DNA from: Pseudomonas fluorescens HK44
GTDB lineage: Bacteria > Pseudomonadota > Gammaproteobacteria > Pseudomonadales > Pseudomonadaceae
Assembly (NCBI RefSeq): GCF_000217955.3
Contig: NZ_AFOY02000008.1
Location: 372,001-436,000, forward strand
Direction of reading: 5' to 3'
Length of the DNA stretch: 64,000 bases
Shown here: positions 28,221-37,783 of the stretch, one piece after another
How positions within the stretch are numbered: position 1 is the stretch's first letter
Layout: every line of letters begins with the position of its first letter
The notes under the pieces: generated by a model
Databases searched by the model: none
Seen by the model: only the letters and a program-made list of their open reading frames with translations
What the model was told of the DNA's origin: nothing
Made by a program: the position numbers and the translations under genes

Positions 28221-29519
28221 TTAATGCAGCTTGAGCCGCGGTTCAGTGCCGCGACCAATCTTGCTCCCCAGCATCAGCATCGCCGTGCGGAACGGTCCAT
28301 ACAGCGCGACCTGGTGCATGCGGTACAACGACACGTAAAACATCCGCGCCAGCCAGCCCTCAAGCATTACGCTGCCGGTCAGGTTGCCCATCAAGTTACC
28401 CACAGCCGAAAAACGCGACAGCGAGATCAGGGAACCGTAATCGGTGTACTTGTACGTTGGTAACGGCTTGCCTTCGATGCGCAGTTTCAACGATTTGGCC
28501 AGCAGCGAGGCTTGTTGGTGTGCGGCTTGCGCACGTGGCGGCACGTTGCGATCGGTGCCGGGTTGCGGGCAGGCCGCGCAGTCACCGAAGGCGAAAATGT
28601 TTTCGTCGCGGGTGGTTTGCAGGGTCGGCAGCACTTGCAGCTGGTTGATCCGGTTGGTTTCCAGGCCGTCGATGTCCTTGAGGAAACCCGGCGCACGGAT
28701 CCCGGCCGCCCAGACTTTCAGGCTGGCCTTGATCTCCTGGCCGCTGGCAGTGATCAGCGCATCGGCAGTGACTTCACTGACCGCTGCGTTGGTCAGCACC
28801 TTGACCCCAAGTTTCTCCAGGGTTTTATGCACAGGGCCGCCGATCCGCTCCGGCAGGGCAGGCAACACCCGTGGGCCGGCTTCGATCAGGGTGATGTGCA
28901 TGTTTTCCGGAAGGATCCGATCCAGGCCGTACGCCGCCAGTTCGTGGGCCGCGTTGTGCAGTTCCGCCGCCAGTTCGACGCCGGTGGCGCCCGCGCCGAC
29001 GATGGCCACGCTGATCTGTTGCACTGCATCGGATTGCCCGGCGTGGGCACGCAGGTAGTGGTTGAGCAATTGCTGGTGGAAGCGCTCGGCCTGTTTGCGG
29101 GTGTCGAGGAACAGGCAGTGCTGCGCTGCGCCCTGAGTGCCGAAATCGTTGGTGGTGCTGCCGACCGAAATCACCAGCGAGTCGTAACCCACCTCGCGTG
29201 CCGGTACCAGTTCCACGCCGTTTTCGTCGTAGGTGGCGGCCAGCTGGATTTTCTTCTGTGCACGATCGAGCCCGCTCATGCGCCCCAGTTGGAACTCGAA
29301 GTGGTTCCATTTTGCCTGGGCGACATAGTTGAGTTCGTCTTCGGAAGAGTTCAGGGAACCGGCCGCTACTTCATGCAACAGCGGTTTCCAGATGTGCGTC
29401 AGGTTCGCGTCGACCAGCATCACACTGGCCGTGCCACGCTTGCCCAGAGTCTTACCCAGACGGGTAGCCAACTCCAGACCGCCGGCGCCGCCGCCAACGA
29501 TGACAATACGATGAGTCAT
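28221..29519 (-). CDS. ndh: Type II NADH dehydrogenase (non-proton-pumping)
   Basis: 432-residue flavoprotein that passes electrons from NADH to quinone at the inner membrane. FAD Rossmann motif IVIVGGGAGGLELATRL at residues 5-21; second nucleotide motif VAIVGAGATGVELAAEL; FAD-binding FAFGDCAACP. The C-terminus after residue about 380 is amphipathic and hydrophobic, fitting membrane attachment. ATG 29519 gives the conserved MTHRIVIVGGG start; the longer frame is rejected. Confidence 0.93.
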   Translation of the reverse strand: MTHRIVIVGGGAGGLELATRLGKTLGKRGTASVMLVDANLTHIWKPLLHEVAAGSLNSSEDELNYVAQAKWNHFEFQLGRMSGLDRAQKKIQLAATYDENGVELVPAREVGYDSLVISVGSTTNDFGTQGAAQHCLFLDTRKQAERFHQQLLNHYLRAHAGQSDAVQQISVAIVGAGATGVELAAELHNAAHELAAYGLDRILPENMHITLIEAGPRVLPALPERIGGPVHKTLEKLGVKVLTNAAVSEVTADALITASGQEIKASLKVWAAGIRAPGFLKDIDGLETNRINQLQVLPTLQTTRDENIFAFGDCAACPQPGTDRNVPPRAQAAHQQASLLAKSLKLRIEGKPLPTYKYTDYGSLISLSRFSAVGNLMGNLTGSVMLEGWLARMFYVSLYRMHQVALYGPFRTAMLMLGSKIGRGTEPRLKLH

Positions 29520-29582
29520 GGGGATATCTCGCAAGGCTAAAGGAAATCGGTGCTGCAATTACCCGAGCGAGCGCCACGCAGC

Positions 29583-29756
29583 TCATAGCGTCAGGTAACT
29601 GATAAGTCGGCTCAGCAGGCCCAGGCCAATCGTCACTGCCAATACCACCACGAGGAGCATCCACGGCCGGAAAGGCCGGCGCTCGACTCGGTTCTGGGAC
29701 AGTTGCAGGTACTCTTCGACATGCTGCTGGTCGTCGGGTTTCAGGCGGCTGGTCAT
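29583..29756 (-). CDS. DUF3094 small membrane protein
   Basis: 57-residue frame read by eye: MTSRLKPDDQQHVEEYL at the start, an arginine-rich turn (NRVERRPFRPW), one membrane segment MLLVVVLAVTIGLGLLSRLI, then ISYLTL at the end. This matches the DUF3094 family of Pseudomonas; function unknown. Sits between ndh and the DUF1780 gene on the same strand, 75 bases after the latter. Confidence 0.75.
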   Translation of the reverse strand: MTSRLKPDDQQHVEEYLQLSQNRVERRPFRPWMLLVVVLAVTIGLGLLSRLISYLTL

Positions 29757-29831
29757 ATAGGGCCTCGTCAGGTAGACGTTGCTAAATGTATAGAAGCTAC
29801 AGTGGGGGCGCCAACAATTGCTGTAGTGGGT

Positions 29832-30458
29832 TCATAGGCTGATCCCGACGTCGAACAGGATGCTGCGTCCCAGATTGCTGCGCAAAAAGTCCGGTGCATC
29901 GGGATGGGCAAACAGCACTCGGGCGAAGGTCGGGCCGACCAGTGACAACGAGCGCCATCCCTGGCGCAGGTATTCGGTGGGCGGCGGGAAATGGCTGTTG
30001 AGGTCGAGCACTTCGCGCTTGAGGCTGGCGAAAGCGATGATGTCCAGTTCGCCCAGGTCCATCCCCCGTTCTTTGTAGTTGTGCGCTTTTTTGCGCAGGG
30101 TCGGTGCCAGTCTCAGCAAGAACTCGTTGGCTGGAATACGCCTGGGCTTGGCTTCGCGGCGCACCAGTTGGCTCAGCGAGAACGCACTGCGCCGGCGTTG
30201 CAGTTCGTCGCGCCACTCGTCATTCAACCGTCGACCTTCGTCGAGCACGAAGAACACCTCGAAATTCGCCTCGCGAAACAGTACGTCCGGCGGTTCACCG
30301 GCAGGGGTGAATTCGTCGACGCGGTAGGGAATGTTCAAGCCTTGCAGCAGGCGTTGGCAAACCCAACGCTCACGCTCCCATTTGCGGGCATTGGAAAGGA
30401 ACGCGTTGGCTTGCTCGGCCGCGATGGTCAGCAGGCGCAAATAATCTGAGTCATCCAT
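29832..30458 (-). CDS. DUF1780 protein (putative nuclease-like)
   Basis: 208-residue soluble protein of the DUF1780 family, found mainly in Pseudomonas and relatives. It starts MDDSDYLRLLTIAAEQANAF and has a predicted mixed fold with the motif PDVLFREANFEVFFVLDEGRRLND; the E..F.VLDEGR region is reminiscent of a PD-(D/E)XK core, but I cannot confirm a nuclease function. No neighbour suggests a role. Confidence 0.7.
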   Translation of the reverse strand: MDDSDYLRLLTIAAEQANAFLSNARKWERERWVCQRLLQGLNIPYRVDEFTPAGEPPDVLFREANFEVFFVLDEGRRLNDEWRDELQRRRSAFSLSQLVRREAKPRRIPANEFLLRLAPTLRKKAHNYKERGMDLGELDIIAFASLKREVLDLNSHFPPPTEYLRQGWRSLSLVGPTFARVLFAHPDAPDFLRSNLGRSILFDVGISL

Positions 30459-30580
30459 AGGCCAAGCTTAGCGTTCAAATGCGATCGCAAAGAAGACAGT
30501 TTGTCGGAGAGGAAAAACTTCCCGTGTCTTCATCGTTGCATGCCTCCGGCGATCTTCCCCCAAAGCCCGGTTCGGGATAC

Positions 30581-30643
30581 TGCACAAAACGGATAGCGAT
30601 CTGCGTAAATCGGATATTGCTGCGCGCCAAGCGTCCCTACCCT
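30581..30643 (+). promoter_or_regulatory. BenR/XylS-type operator and promoter of benK
   Basis: Two direct repeats, TGCACAAAACGGATA at 30581-30595 and TGCGTAAATCGGATA at 30602-30616, separated by 6 bases (21-bp period). The family pattern for XylS and BenR is TGCA-N6-GGNTA in tandem with that period. A -10-like TACCCT lies at 30638-30643, 21 bases after the second repeat, close to the layout of the Pm promoter. The benK ATG is 65 bases further on. No other feature is seen in 30459-30580. Confidence 0.7.
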
Positions 30644-30708
30644 CGGCTGTACGGACGTTTACCGCGTTACCGATGCTCTTAAAAAAACAACAACAAGAGA
30701 AAGATGCC

Positions 30709-32052
30709 ATGCGCACGATCGACGTACATGAGGTTATCGACAACGCACGCTTCAACCGCTTTCACTGGAGGGTGCTGTGCTGGTGTGCCCTGATCATCAT
30801 CTTCGACGGTTACGATCTGGTGATCTACGGCGTGGTGTTGCCGATGCTGATGAAGGAGTGGGGGCTGAGCCCGCTGCAGGCGGGTGCATTAGGCAGTTAT
30901 GCACTGTTCGGCATGATGTTCGGGGCGCTGTTTTTCGGCCCGCTGTCGGACAAGATCGGCCGCAAAAAAGCCATCACCCTGTGCGTGATGCTCTTCAGCG
31001 GTTTTACCGTGCTCAATGGTTTTGCCGGCAACCCCACTGAATTTGGCATTTGCCGGTTCATTGCCGGGCTGGGGATTGGCGGGGTGATGCCCAACGTGGT
31101 GGCGCTGATGAACGAGTACGCGCCGAAAAAAATCCGCAGCACCCTGGTGGCGATCATGTTCAGCGGCTACTCGGTGGGCGGCATGCTCTCGGCCGGGCTG
31201 GGCATCGTGCTGATCCCGAGCTTTGGCTGGCAGTCGGTGTTTTATGTGGCGATTGTGCCGTTCCTGCTGTTGCCGCTGATCATGTACTTCTTGCCCGAAT
31301 CGGTGGGCTTCATGCTGCGTCAGGGCCGCAATGAACAGGCGCGCAACGTTCTCCAACGGGTTGACCCGGCTTATGTTGCGCAAGCCACCGATCAATTGCA
31401 CATGACAGAAGTGAAGGGCCGAGGCACCCCGGTTTTGCAGCTGTTCCGCGAAGGCCGGGCGATGCGCACGCTGATGTTGTGGCTGGCGTTTTTCTGCTGC
31501 CTGTTGATGGTGTATGCCTTGAGCTCCTGGCTGCCGAAACTGATGGCCAACGCCGGTTATAGCCTGGGGTCGAGTCTGTCATTCCTGCTGGTGCTGAATT
31601 TCGGTGCCATCTTCGGCGCGGTCGGCGGCGGCGTGTTGGGTGACAAACTCAACCTGCCGAGAGTCTTGGCGGTGTTCTTCGCCATCGCCGCCGTATCCAT
31701 CACTTTGCTTGGCTTCAACAGCCCGACACCGGTGCTCTACCTGCTGATCGCCATTGCCGGTGCCACCACCATCGGTTCGCAGATCCTGTTGTACGCCTGC
31801 GCCGCACAGTTCTATTCCATGGCCATTCGTTCCACCGGTTTGGGCTGGGCCTCGGGAATCGGTCGCAATGGGGCCATCGTCGGCCCGCTGCTGGGCGGTG
31901 CGTTGCTGGGGATCAGTCTGCCGCTGCAATTGAACTTCATGGCGTTCGCCTTGCCGGGGGCGGTCGCCGCCATCGCCATGGTCGCGTTTGCCATCAGCAG
32001 CCAACGCAGCAGCAAAGGCGTCACCTCGAGACTGGCGCCGACCAGCGTCTGA
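30709..32052 (+). CDS. benK: MFS aromatic acid permease, BenK type
   Basis: 447-residue transporter of the aromatic acid:H+ symporter family, inner membrane, 12 membrane segments. The family motif IIIFDGYDLVIYGVVLP lies in the first segment (with the D residues needed for transport in PcaK), GPLSDKIGRKKA follows segment 2, and the long loop between segments 6 and 7 is present. The ATG at 30709 follows AGAGA; the frame is open upstream but the conserved start is MRTIDVHEVID. Benzoate is the likely substrate from the neighbours benE and the porin and from the XylS/BenR-like operator; a related aromatic acid cannot be excluded. Confidence 0.85.
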   Translation: MRTIDVHEVIDNARFNRFHWRVLCWCALIIIFDGYDLVIYGVVLPMLMKEWGLSPLQAGALGSYALFGMMFGALFFGPLSDKIGRKKAITLCVMLFSGFTVLNGFAGNPTEFGICRFIAGLGIGGVMPNVVALMNEYAPKKIRSTLVAIMFSGYSVGGMLSAGLGIVLIPSFGWQSVFYVAIVPFLLLPLIMYFLPESVGFMLRQGRNEQARNVLQRVDPAYVAQATDQLHMTEVKGRGTPVLQLFREGRAMRTLMLWLAFFCCLLMVYALSSWLPKLMANAGYSLGSSLSFLLVLNFGAIFGAVGGGVLGDKLNLPRVLAVFFAIAAVSITLLGFNSPTPVLYLLIAIAGATTIGSQILLYACAAQFYSMAIRSTGLGWASGIGRNGAIVGPLLGGALLGISLPLQLNFMAFALPGAVAAIAMVAFAISSQRSSKGVTSRLAPTSV

Positions 32053-32147
32053 ACCCTGCGTGCTTGCCAATCCATTGATGTCCCCGAACAACAGCGACCA
32101 CCGGCCGTGTGCCACGGATCGCCTGATGAGTCTTGCGGCGAGGTTCC

Positions 32148-33359
32148 ATGAAAGCGTTGTTCCATGACTTTTCCCTGTCTGCTGCGGTCGCCGGATTTAT
32201 CGCCACGGTGATTTCCTATGCCGGTCCCTTGGTGATCATTTTTCAGGCCGCTGAGACCGCGCACCTCTCGCAGGAGGTACTGTCGTCCTGGGTCTGGGCG
32301 ATTTCCATCGGCAGCGCTGTGCTCGGTATTGGCTTGAGCCTGCGTTACCGCGTGCCGGTGATTATTGCGTGGTCGGCGCCGGGCTCGGCGTTGCTGGTGG
32401 CACTGTTGCCGGGGATTTCCATGCACGAGGCGGTGGGTGCTTATCTGGTCAGTAGCCTGATCATATTTCTGGTCGGCGTGTCGGGCGCCTTTGACCGGAT
32501 CATCAGCCAACTGCCCGCAGCCATTGCAGCGGCAATGCTGGCAGGGATTCTGTTCCGCTTCGGTACCGGGTTGTTCGTGTCCTTGCAGGGCAAACCGATG
32601 CTGGTGCTGGCGATGTTTGCCACTTACCTGATCTGCAAGCGGGTGATGCCGCGTTATGCGGTGTTGATGGTGCTGCTGGTCGGTTGCTCGATCGCCTTGC
32701 TCGCGGGTGACTTGCACCGCGAAGCGTTGGTGATCGGTTTCGCGACACCGGTGTGGATCACGCCCGCGTTCAGTCTGAGCGCGACCCTGAATATTGCCTT
32801 GCCGCTGGTGATGGTGGCGCTGACCGGGCAGTTCGTTCCGGGCATGGCGGTGTTGCGCGCCAGCGGCTATTCCACGCCCGCGAGCCCGATTATTGCCAGC
32901 AGTGCGTTGGGCACCGCGTTGTTGGCACCGTTCGGCTGTCATGGACTGAATCTGGCGGCGATTACCGCGGCTATCTGCACCGGGCGCGAGGCCCATGAAG
33001 ATCCGCGCAAACGCTATGTCGCCGGAGTCGTGGGCGGGCTCTGTTACCTGCTGCTGGGGATCTTTGGCGCCACTCTGGTTTCGCTGTTTTCAGCCTTTCC
33101 CAAAGAGCTGATTGCAGCACTGGCGGGGCTGGCGTTATTCGCCGCGATTGCCGGGGCATTGGCCAGTGCGATGGCGGTGCCGGGTGACCGCGAGGCGGCG
33201 CTGGTGACCTTTCTCACCACTGCGTCGGGCATGTCGCTGTTCGGTTTGTCCGCTGCTTTCTGGGGGCTGATTTTCGGCATGCTCACGCACCTGTTGTTGA
33301 GCGTCCGGCGTCCCGCGCCTGTCACTCAGGCAAGCAATACGCTGGAGGTGACGCGCTGA
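32148..33359 (+). CDS. benE: Benzoate/H+ symporter BenE
   Basis: 403-residue inner-membrane protein of the BenE family with about 12 hydrophobic segments. Family features: [48 protein letters not shown], and [22 protein letters not shown] lies 5 bases before ATG 32148. It is 95 bases after benK and 74 before the porin gene, same strand, so one transcription unit is likely. Confidence 0.9.
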   Translation: MKALFHDFSLSAAVAGFIATVISYAGPLVIIFQAAETAHLSQEVLSSWVWAISIGSAVLGIGLSLRYRVPVIIAWSAPGSALLVALLPGISMHEAVGAYLVSSLIIFLVGVSGAFDRIISQLPAAIAAAMLAGILFRFGTGLFVSLQGKPMLVLAMFATYLICKRVMPRYAVLMVLLVGCSIALLAGDLHREALVIGFATPVWITPAFSLSATLNIALPLVMVALTGQFVPGMAVLRASGYSTPASPIIASSALGTALLAPFGCHGLNLAAITAAICTGREAHEDPRKRYVAGVVGGLCYLLLGIFGATLVSLFSAFPKELIAALAGLALFAAIAGALASAMAVPGDREAALVTFLTTASGMSLFGLSAAFWGLIFGMLTHLLLSVRRPAPVTQASNTLEVTR

Positions 33360-33433
33360 GTTCGTCGGCGACCGTACTCCACATCCCTATTGCGCTTCAC
33401 CACCTGTCGATCAATAAAAATAAGAGAAATGTG

Positions 33434-34702
33434 ATGAAACAGATTCTATCCACACTCGGTTCAACGATGTCTCTGGCGGTCGCCTCGGGTTTTTCCAGTG
33501 GCCTGATGGCCGCCGAGAGCGGTTTTATCGAAGACACCAGCGCCACGTTGCAGGCGCGCAATTACTACTTCAGTCGGGACTTCTCCGACATCGTCGGGGC
33601 CAACAAACAGTCGAAGGCCGAGGAGTGGGCCCAAGGCTTCATCCTTAACGTCAAATCCGGTTACACCCAAGGCACCGTCGGTGTCGGTGTGGATGTCTTG
33701 GGCTTGCTCGGCCTCAAGCTCGACAGCAGTCCGAACCGGGTCAACACCGGGTTGTTGCCAGTACAGAGCGATGGGCGCGCGGCGGATGACTACAGTCGTC
33801 TGGCCGGTGCGTTGAAGCTGCGTTACTCCAGAACCGAGTTGAAGGTCGGTGAGTTGCAACCCAACCTGCCGGTGCTGGCCTTCAGCGATATCCGTTTGCT
33901 GCCGCCGAGCTACCAAGGGGCGAGCATCAGCTCCAACGAGATCAACGGCCTGACCTTGCAGGCCGGGCATCTGCGTTCAACCAGCCTGCGCAACGAGTCC
34001 GGCGAGGAAAAAATGCAAGCCATGCTCGGGCATGTGCCGCAGCGTCAGGTCAGCAGTGACGGCTTCAACTTCGCGGGCGCCGATTACGCCTTTAATGACA
34101 AACGCACCTCGGTCAGCGCCTGGTACGGGCAACTGGAAGATATCTACAACCAGCGCTTCCTCGGTCTCAAACACAGCGAACCGTTGGGCGACTGGACCCT
34201 GGGCGCTAACCTCGGCTACTACGACTCCCGTGAGGATGGCAAAAAATTGCTGGGCACCATCGACAACCGGGCGTTCTTTTCATTGCTGTCGGCCAAGCGT
34301 GGCGGCCACACGTTCTATGTCGGTTATCAGGGGATGTATGGCGACAGCGCCTTCCCACGGGTCTTCGCCAACATCTCGCCGCTGGGCAACGAGGTGCCGA
34401 CCTACGAGTTCGCCTACACCGACGAACGCTCGTGGCAGGCGCGCTATGACTACGACTTCGCCGCCCTCGGGGTGCCGGGGCTGACCAGCACCGTGCGTTA
34501 CATCACCGGCAACAACGTCGACACCGGCAAGGGTTTCGAAGGCAAGGACCGCGAACGCGATCTCGATCTCGGTTATGTGCTGCAGAGCGGCACTCTCAAA
34601 GGTCTCGGGATACGCGTGCGCAATGCCATGGCGCGTTCCAATTACCGCAGCGATATTGACGAAAACCGTTTGATCCTCAGTTACACCTGGACGCTGCTAT
34701 GA
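33434..34702 (+). CDS. benF: OprD-family outer membrane porin, benzoate type
   Basis: 422-residue outer-membrane channel of the OprD/Occ family. Signal peptide of about 27 residues (ends MAAES), then repeating beta-strands with aromatic ends and the C-terminal strand [13 protein letters not shown]. The signatures [17 protein letters not shown] and [27 protein letters not shown] are family markers. It completes an outer-to-inner membrane route with BenE and BenK, so the symbol benF is inferred from context rather than from substrate data. The next gene overlaps its stop by 4 bases. Confidence 0.85.
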   Translation: MKQILSTLGSTMSLAVASGFSSGLMAAESGFIEDTSATLQARNYYFSRDFSDIVGANKQSKAEEWAQGFILNVKSGYTQGTVGVGVDVLGLLGLKLDSSPNRVNTGLLPVQSDGRAADDYSRLAGALKLRYSRTELKVGELQPNLPVLAFSDIRLLPPSYQGASISSNEINGLTLQAGHLRSTSLRNESGEEKMQAMLGHVPQRQVSSDGFNFAGADYAFNDKRTSVSAWYGQLEDIYNQRFLGLKHSEPLGDWTLGANLGYYDSREDGKKLLGTIDNRAFFSLLSAKRGGHTFYVGYQGMYGDSAFPRVFANISPLGNEVPTYEFAYTDERSWQARYDYDFAALGVPGLTSTVRYITGNNVDTGKGFEGKDRERDLDLGYVLQSGTLKGLGIRVRNAMARSNYRSDIDENRLILSYTWTLL

Positions 34703-35589
34703 CGGGCGCGCAAGAACGCGGGCCGCGCAAGATCGGTGCGGGTGTGTTGTTGATGATTGCTGGCGTGGGCGCTGTGATGTTGGCCTGGGGCGATAACGAG
34801 CGGCTGCTGCTGGCTGGCGGAATAAACCTCGCGTTGCTGTTTGCTGCGGCGCTGTATCGTCGACAGCCACCGGTGACAGTGACGCCACCGAGTGAGTTTG
34901 AAGTGCCCGAGCCGAGCGTGGTGCTGATCGAGCCCCCGACCCCGGCAGTGCAACCTGAGCGCGAATGGCCCGGTGTGGCCGTGCACCTCACGCTGGAGCA
35001 ATTGACCGAGTCGGTGCTGCAAACCGAGGAAGACATGCGTTTTGCCAATCAACTGGCGCGCACGGCCGGCGAGCGGGTGAAGGCGAGTGCGCTGAGCATG
35101 CAGTCTTCGGCCAGTGTGCTGGGGGACTTGAACCTGTACATGCAACGTCTGGATCAAGTGTTCGATGAACTCGGCGGTCAGTCGATGCGCATCGGTGCGA
35201 TTGTCGGCAGCATTCAGGACATTTCCCGCCAGACCAATCTGCTGGCGTTGAACGCAGCCATTGAGGCGGCACGGGCAGGCAGTCATGGTCGAGGCTTTGC
35301 GGTGGTGGCAGACGAAGTGCGCAATCTGTCACGTCAGGCGGCGGATTCCAGTGCGCAGATCAGGCAGATCGCGACGGGCCTGGAACAGTCCGCCGAGCAT
35401 GCGCGTCAAGGTATCGAGCAGTTGGCCGGTTCAACGCGTCTGGGTCTGGAAAAGGCCGAAGTGGCGTTGCACTCGATGGACGAACTGCAAAGTGGTGCGC
35501 TGGCCCGGGTCGAGGTGGTCGAGCGCATCATGGCGCGTTTGGCCGGGCTGCATGATCTGGCCTTGCAGGCGAAACGGATGGTCGTTTGA
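34699..35589 (+). CDS. Short methyl-accepting chemotaxis protein, no periplasmic sensor domain
   Basis: 296 residues. Two membrane segments (about 11-30 and 36-52) are joined by only five residues (GDNER), so there is essentially no ligand-binding domain. A Pro/Glu-rich linker (about 55-92) is followed by a signalling domain whose hairpin tip [17 protein letters not shown] is at 178-194, with [17 protein letters not shown] after it. The C-terminal arm is about 100 residues, so a short MCP class. Starts in an ATGA overlap with the porin gene, so it is translated with the aromatic-acid transporters. Probably signals through CheA/CheW in response to transport, metabolism or membrane state. Confidence 0.85.
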   Translation: MTGAQERGPRKIGAGVLLMIAGVGAVMLAWGDNERLLLAGGINLALLFAAALYRRQPPVTVTPPSEFEVPEPSVVLIEPPTPAVQPEREWPGVAVHLTLEQLTESVLQTEEDMRFANQLARTAGERVKASALSMQSSASVLGDLNLYMQRLDQVFDELGGQSMRIGAIVGSIQDISRQTNLLALNAAIEAARAGSHGRGFAVVADEVRNLSRQAADSSAQIRQIATGLEQSAEHARQGIEQLAGSTRLGLEKAEVALHSMDELQSGALARVEVVERIMARLAGLHDLALQAKRMVV

Positions 35590-35609
35590 GTCGTGCAGCG
35601 AGCCAGCGA

Positions 35610-35849
35610 TCACAGGTCGCTCGTGCAGCTGCCCATGACCTGGTAAGTCACGCGATGGGTCTGGCCTTGATGATCGATGTAGACCATGGTCGCCGGCACG
35701 ACGTCGCAGGCGGTGGCGGTGTTTGTCACGGATACTACCTTGGCGATGTCCAGCGGTTGCGCCGGGTTGTACGCAGTGGTGGGTTCGTTGCCGGCGGCCA
35801 TGGCGCAAGTGGCGAAAACGGTCAGAAACAGGCTGATCAAGGTTTTCAT
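35610..35849 (-). CDS. DUF2790 secreted small protein
   Basis: 79 residues with a cleavable signal peptide (MKTLISLFLTVFATCAMA|A), then the DUF2790 domain (PLDIAKVVSV ... CDVVPATMVYIDHQGQTHRVTY ... GSC), two cysteines that could pair. Expected in the periplasm. A Pseudomonas family of unknown function, often near metal- or antibiotic-responsive regulators. Convergent with the chemotaxis gene and divergent from the LysR gene. Confidence 0.75.
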   Translation of the reverse strand: MKTLISLFLTVFATCAMAAGNEPTTAYNPAQPLDIAKVVSVTNTATACDVVPATMVYIDHQGQTHRVTYQVMGSCTSDL

Positions 35850-35970
35850 TTTTGTGTGCTCCGTGTGGGTTCCGATGATTGAAGTCTATGCCTTGCCCGC
35901 TACCAATAAAGGGGCAAACGCCTGATGCAGCCTTACGTGAAACGCAACAGTCAGTGCCCGAGGAGGGCCT

Positions 35971-36903
35971 ATGGATTTGCTCAATAACTTGCGGGTGTTC
36001 GTCCGCGTAGTGGACAGCGGCAGCTTTACCGCCGCTGCCGACGCACTTGAGCTCTCGACCGCGCAAGTGTCCCGATTGGTCGCGGATCTGGAGCAGCATG
36101 TGCAGGCGCGTCTGCTGCAACGCACCACCCGGCGCTTGAGCCTGACCGAGGCCGGTGAGCGCTTTTTGCTGCGCAGTCGGCAAATACTCGAAGAGATGGA
36201 AGAGGCTACGGCCGAAGCGCGTGGTGCTCATCTCAAGCCCAGCGGTCGGTTGCGGGTTCACAGCATGCATGGCCTGGGTGTACTGATCACGCCGCTGATC
36301 GCTCGATACACTGAGCTTTATCCTGATGTCGTGTTTGAGTTGACCCTGTCACAGCGCAATCCGGATCCGCTGGAAGGAGGCCATGACGTGGTGATTTCGA
36401 TTGCCCATGAGCTGGCCGACTCGCAGTTTGTCGCGCAGGTCATCGGGCAGATTTACAGCGTGCCCTGCGCCTCCCCGGAGTACCTGCAACGCCAGGGTGT
36501 GCCAGGCAACCCGCGGGCACTGAACGATCATCGCTGTTTGCGCATGCTCGATCCGTTGTACAGCGATCAATGGGTGTTCCACGACGAGCAGGGTGAGCAT
36601 CACGTCAGCCCGGCGAAGACGTTTCAGTGCAATGTTGCCGAGTCGATGGTCAAGGCTTCCGAAGCGGGGATGGGGGTGAGTCTGTTGCCGTTTTACACCG
36701 CGACCCGGCCGTTGAACGACGGCACGTTGCTGCGTCTGCTGCCGGCCTATCGCCCGCGTGAGCGCAATGTCTACGCGCTGTACCCGTCGCGGCGCTTTCT
36801 TGATGCGAAGGTCCGAACCTGGGTGGACTTTCTCAAGGCCGAGTTACCGCGGCTGTTCGCCGAGCATGAGGCGGTGATGAGCGATCCACGCCACTGGGCC
36901 TGA
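35971..36903 (+). CDS. LysR-family transcriptional regulator
   Basis: 310 residues. N-terminal winged helix-turn-helix (residues 1-60, SFTAAADALELSTAQVSRLVADLEQHVQARLLQRTTRRLSL in overlapping parts), then a type 2 periplasmic-like effector domain (GRLRVHSMHGLG ... LEGGHDVVIS). Belongs to the CrgA-like branch. GAGGAGG lies 4-5 bases before the ATG. The divergent neighbour DUF2790 gene and its 121-base gap are the natural regulatory target; the effector is unknown. It is not the activator type expected for the benK operator. Confidence 0.88.
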   Translation: MDLLNNLRVFVRVVDSGSFTAAADALELSTAQVSRLVADLEQHVQARLLQRTTRRLSLTEAGERFLLRSRQILEEMEEATAEARGAHLKPSGRLRVHSMHGLGVLITPLIARYTELYPDVVFELTLSQRNPDPLEGGHDVVISIAHELADSQFVAQVIGQIYSVPCASPEYLQRQGVPGNPRALNDHRCLRMLDPLYSDQWVFHDEQGEHHVSPAKTFQCNVAESMVKASEAGMGVSLLPFYTATRPLNDGTLLRLLPAYRPRERNVYALYPSRRFLDAKVRTWVDFLKAELPRLFAEHEAVMSDPRHWA

Positions 36904-37033
36904 GGTCGAAGGGCGCGCGCAGGGCGGTGTAGACTGAGGACTTGTTTCGGTTCGACAAGGAGTCTGAAGTGAACGTCTGCTTCGCAGGGTTACCGGGTTT
37001 TGTACCGTTGTGGCCGCGGGAGTGCCTGCCGCG

Positions 37034-37720
37034 ATGATCGGTGCCGCATTGCTGTCGCCCGAAACCCTCACGGTCGGTTGGCTGATCTATGTGCCGGTGC
37101 TGATCTGGGCTGTTGCGCGGGCACCGTGGGTCGAGTTGTTCACTGACCGTCGACGCCAGCATTTGCTGTTCGGCACGGTGTTCGCGTTGTTCGTCCTCTG
37201 GCTGGTGCGACGGGACTTCAACACCGGCGTTTCTTACCACGTTATCGGCATGACGGCGGTGACGTTATTGCTGGACTGGCCGCTGGCGATTGTCGGCGGG
37301 CTGGTGGCGCAGGTGGGGCTGGTGCTGCTCGGGCGTCAGGACCTGGCCGCGATGGGGGTCAATGGCGCGTTGCTGATTCTGTTGCCGGTGCTGGTCACCG
37401 AAGGCTGCGCGATCCTGGTGGAGCGGGCGCAACCGCGTAATCCCTTTGTGTATATCTTTTGCTCGGGCTTTTTGGCCGCCGGGCTTTCGGCGTTGCTCTG
37501 CCTGCTGGTGGGGCTGGGGCTGTTGTGGTTCGACGAGCGTTTTGCGATGCCGGAATGGCTGGAGGATTTTGTCGGTTACCTGTGGCTGATCATTTTTCCC
37601 GAGGCGTTTATCAACGGCATGGTGATCAGTTCGCTGGTGGTGTTCTGCCCCGAGTGGCTGGAGACCTTCAACCGCACGCGTTATTTGTCGGCGCCGTGGA
37701 AGGACGACGACAAGCCTTGA
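37034..37720 (+). CDS. CbiM-like energy-coupling factor transporter permease / integral membrane protein
   Basis: 228 residues with about six to seven membrane segments (SPETLTVGWLIYVPVLIWAV, LLFGTVFALFVLWLV, FNTGVSYHVIGMTAVTLLLDWPL and others). The motif GVSYHVIGMTAVTLL and the FPEAFINGM segment resemble the CbiM/NikM membrane component of ECF-type metal transporters, but no ATPase or other ECF gene lies nearby. The first codon is unsure: ATG 37034 has GGGAG at 37018-37022; a GTG at 37010 and an open frame up to 36968 also exist. Confidence 0.6.
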   Translation: MIGAALLSPETLTVGWLIYVPVLIWAVARAPWVELFTDRRRQHLLFGTVFALFVLWLVRRDFNTGVSYHVIGMTAVTLLLDWPLAIVGGLVAQVGLVLLGRQDLAAMGVNGALLILLPVLVTEGCAILVERAQPRNPFVYIFCSGFLAAGLSALLCLLVGLGLLWFDERFAMPEWLEDFVGYLWLIIFPEAFINGMVISSLVVFCPEWLETFNRTRYLSAPWKDDDKP

Positions 37721-37783
37721 TCCATATCAAATGCTCGAATCGCCTGCGATCCCATGCTCTGGAAAATCCTCAGGAGCGGTGGC

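Noticed and set aside
30889..32996. Long minus-strand frames over benK and benE
   Set aside because: Shadows of membrane protein genes; both plus-strand products have clear families.
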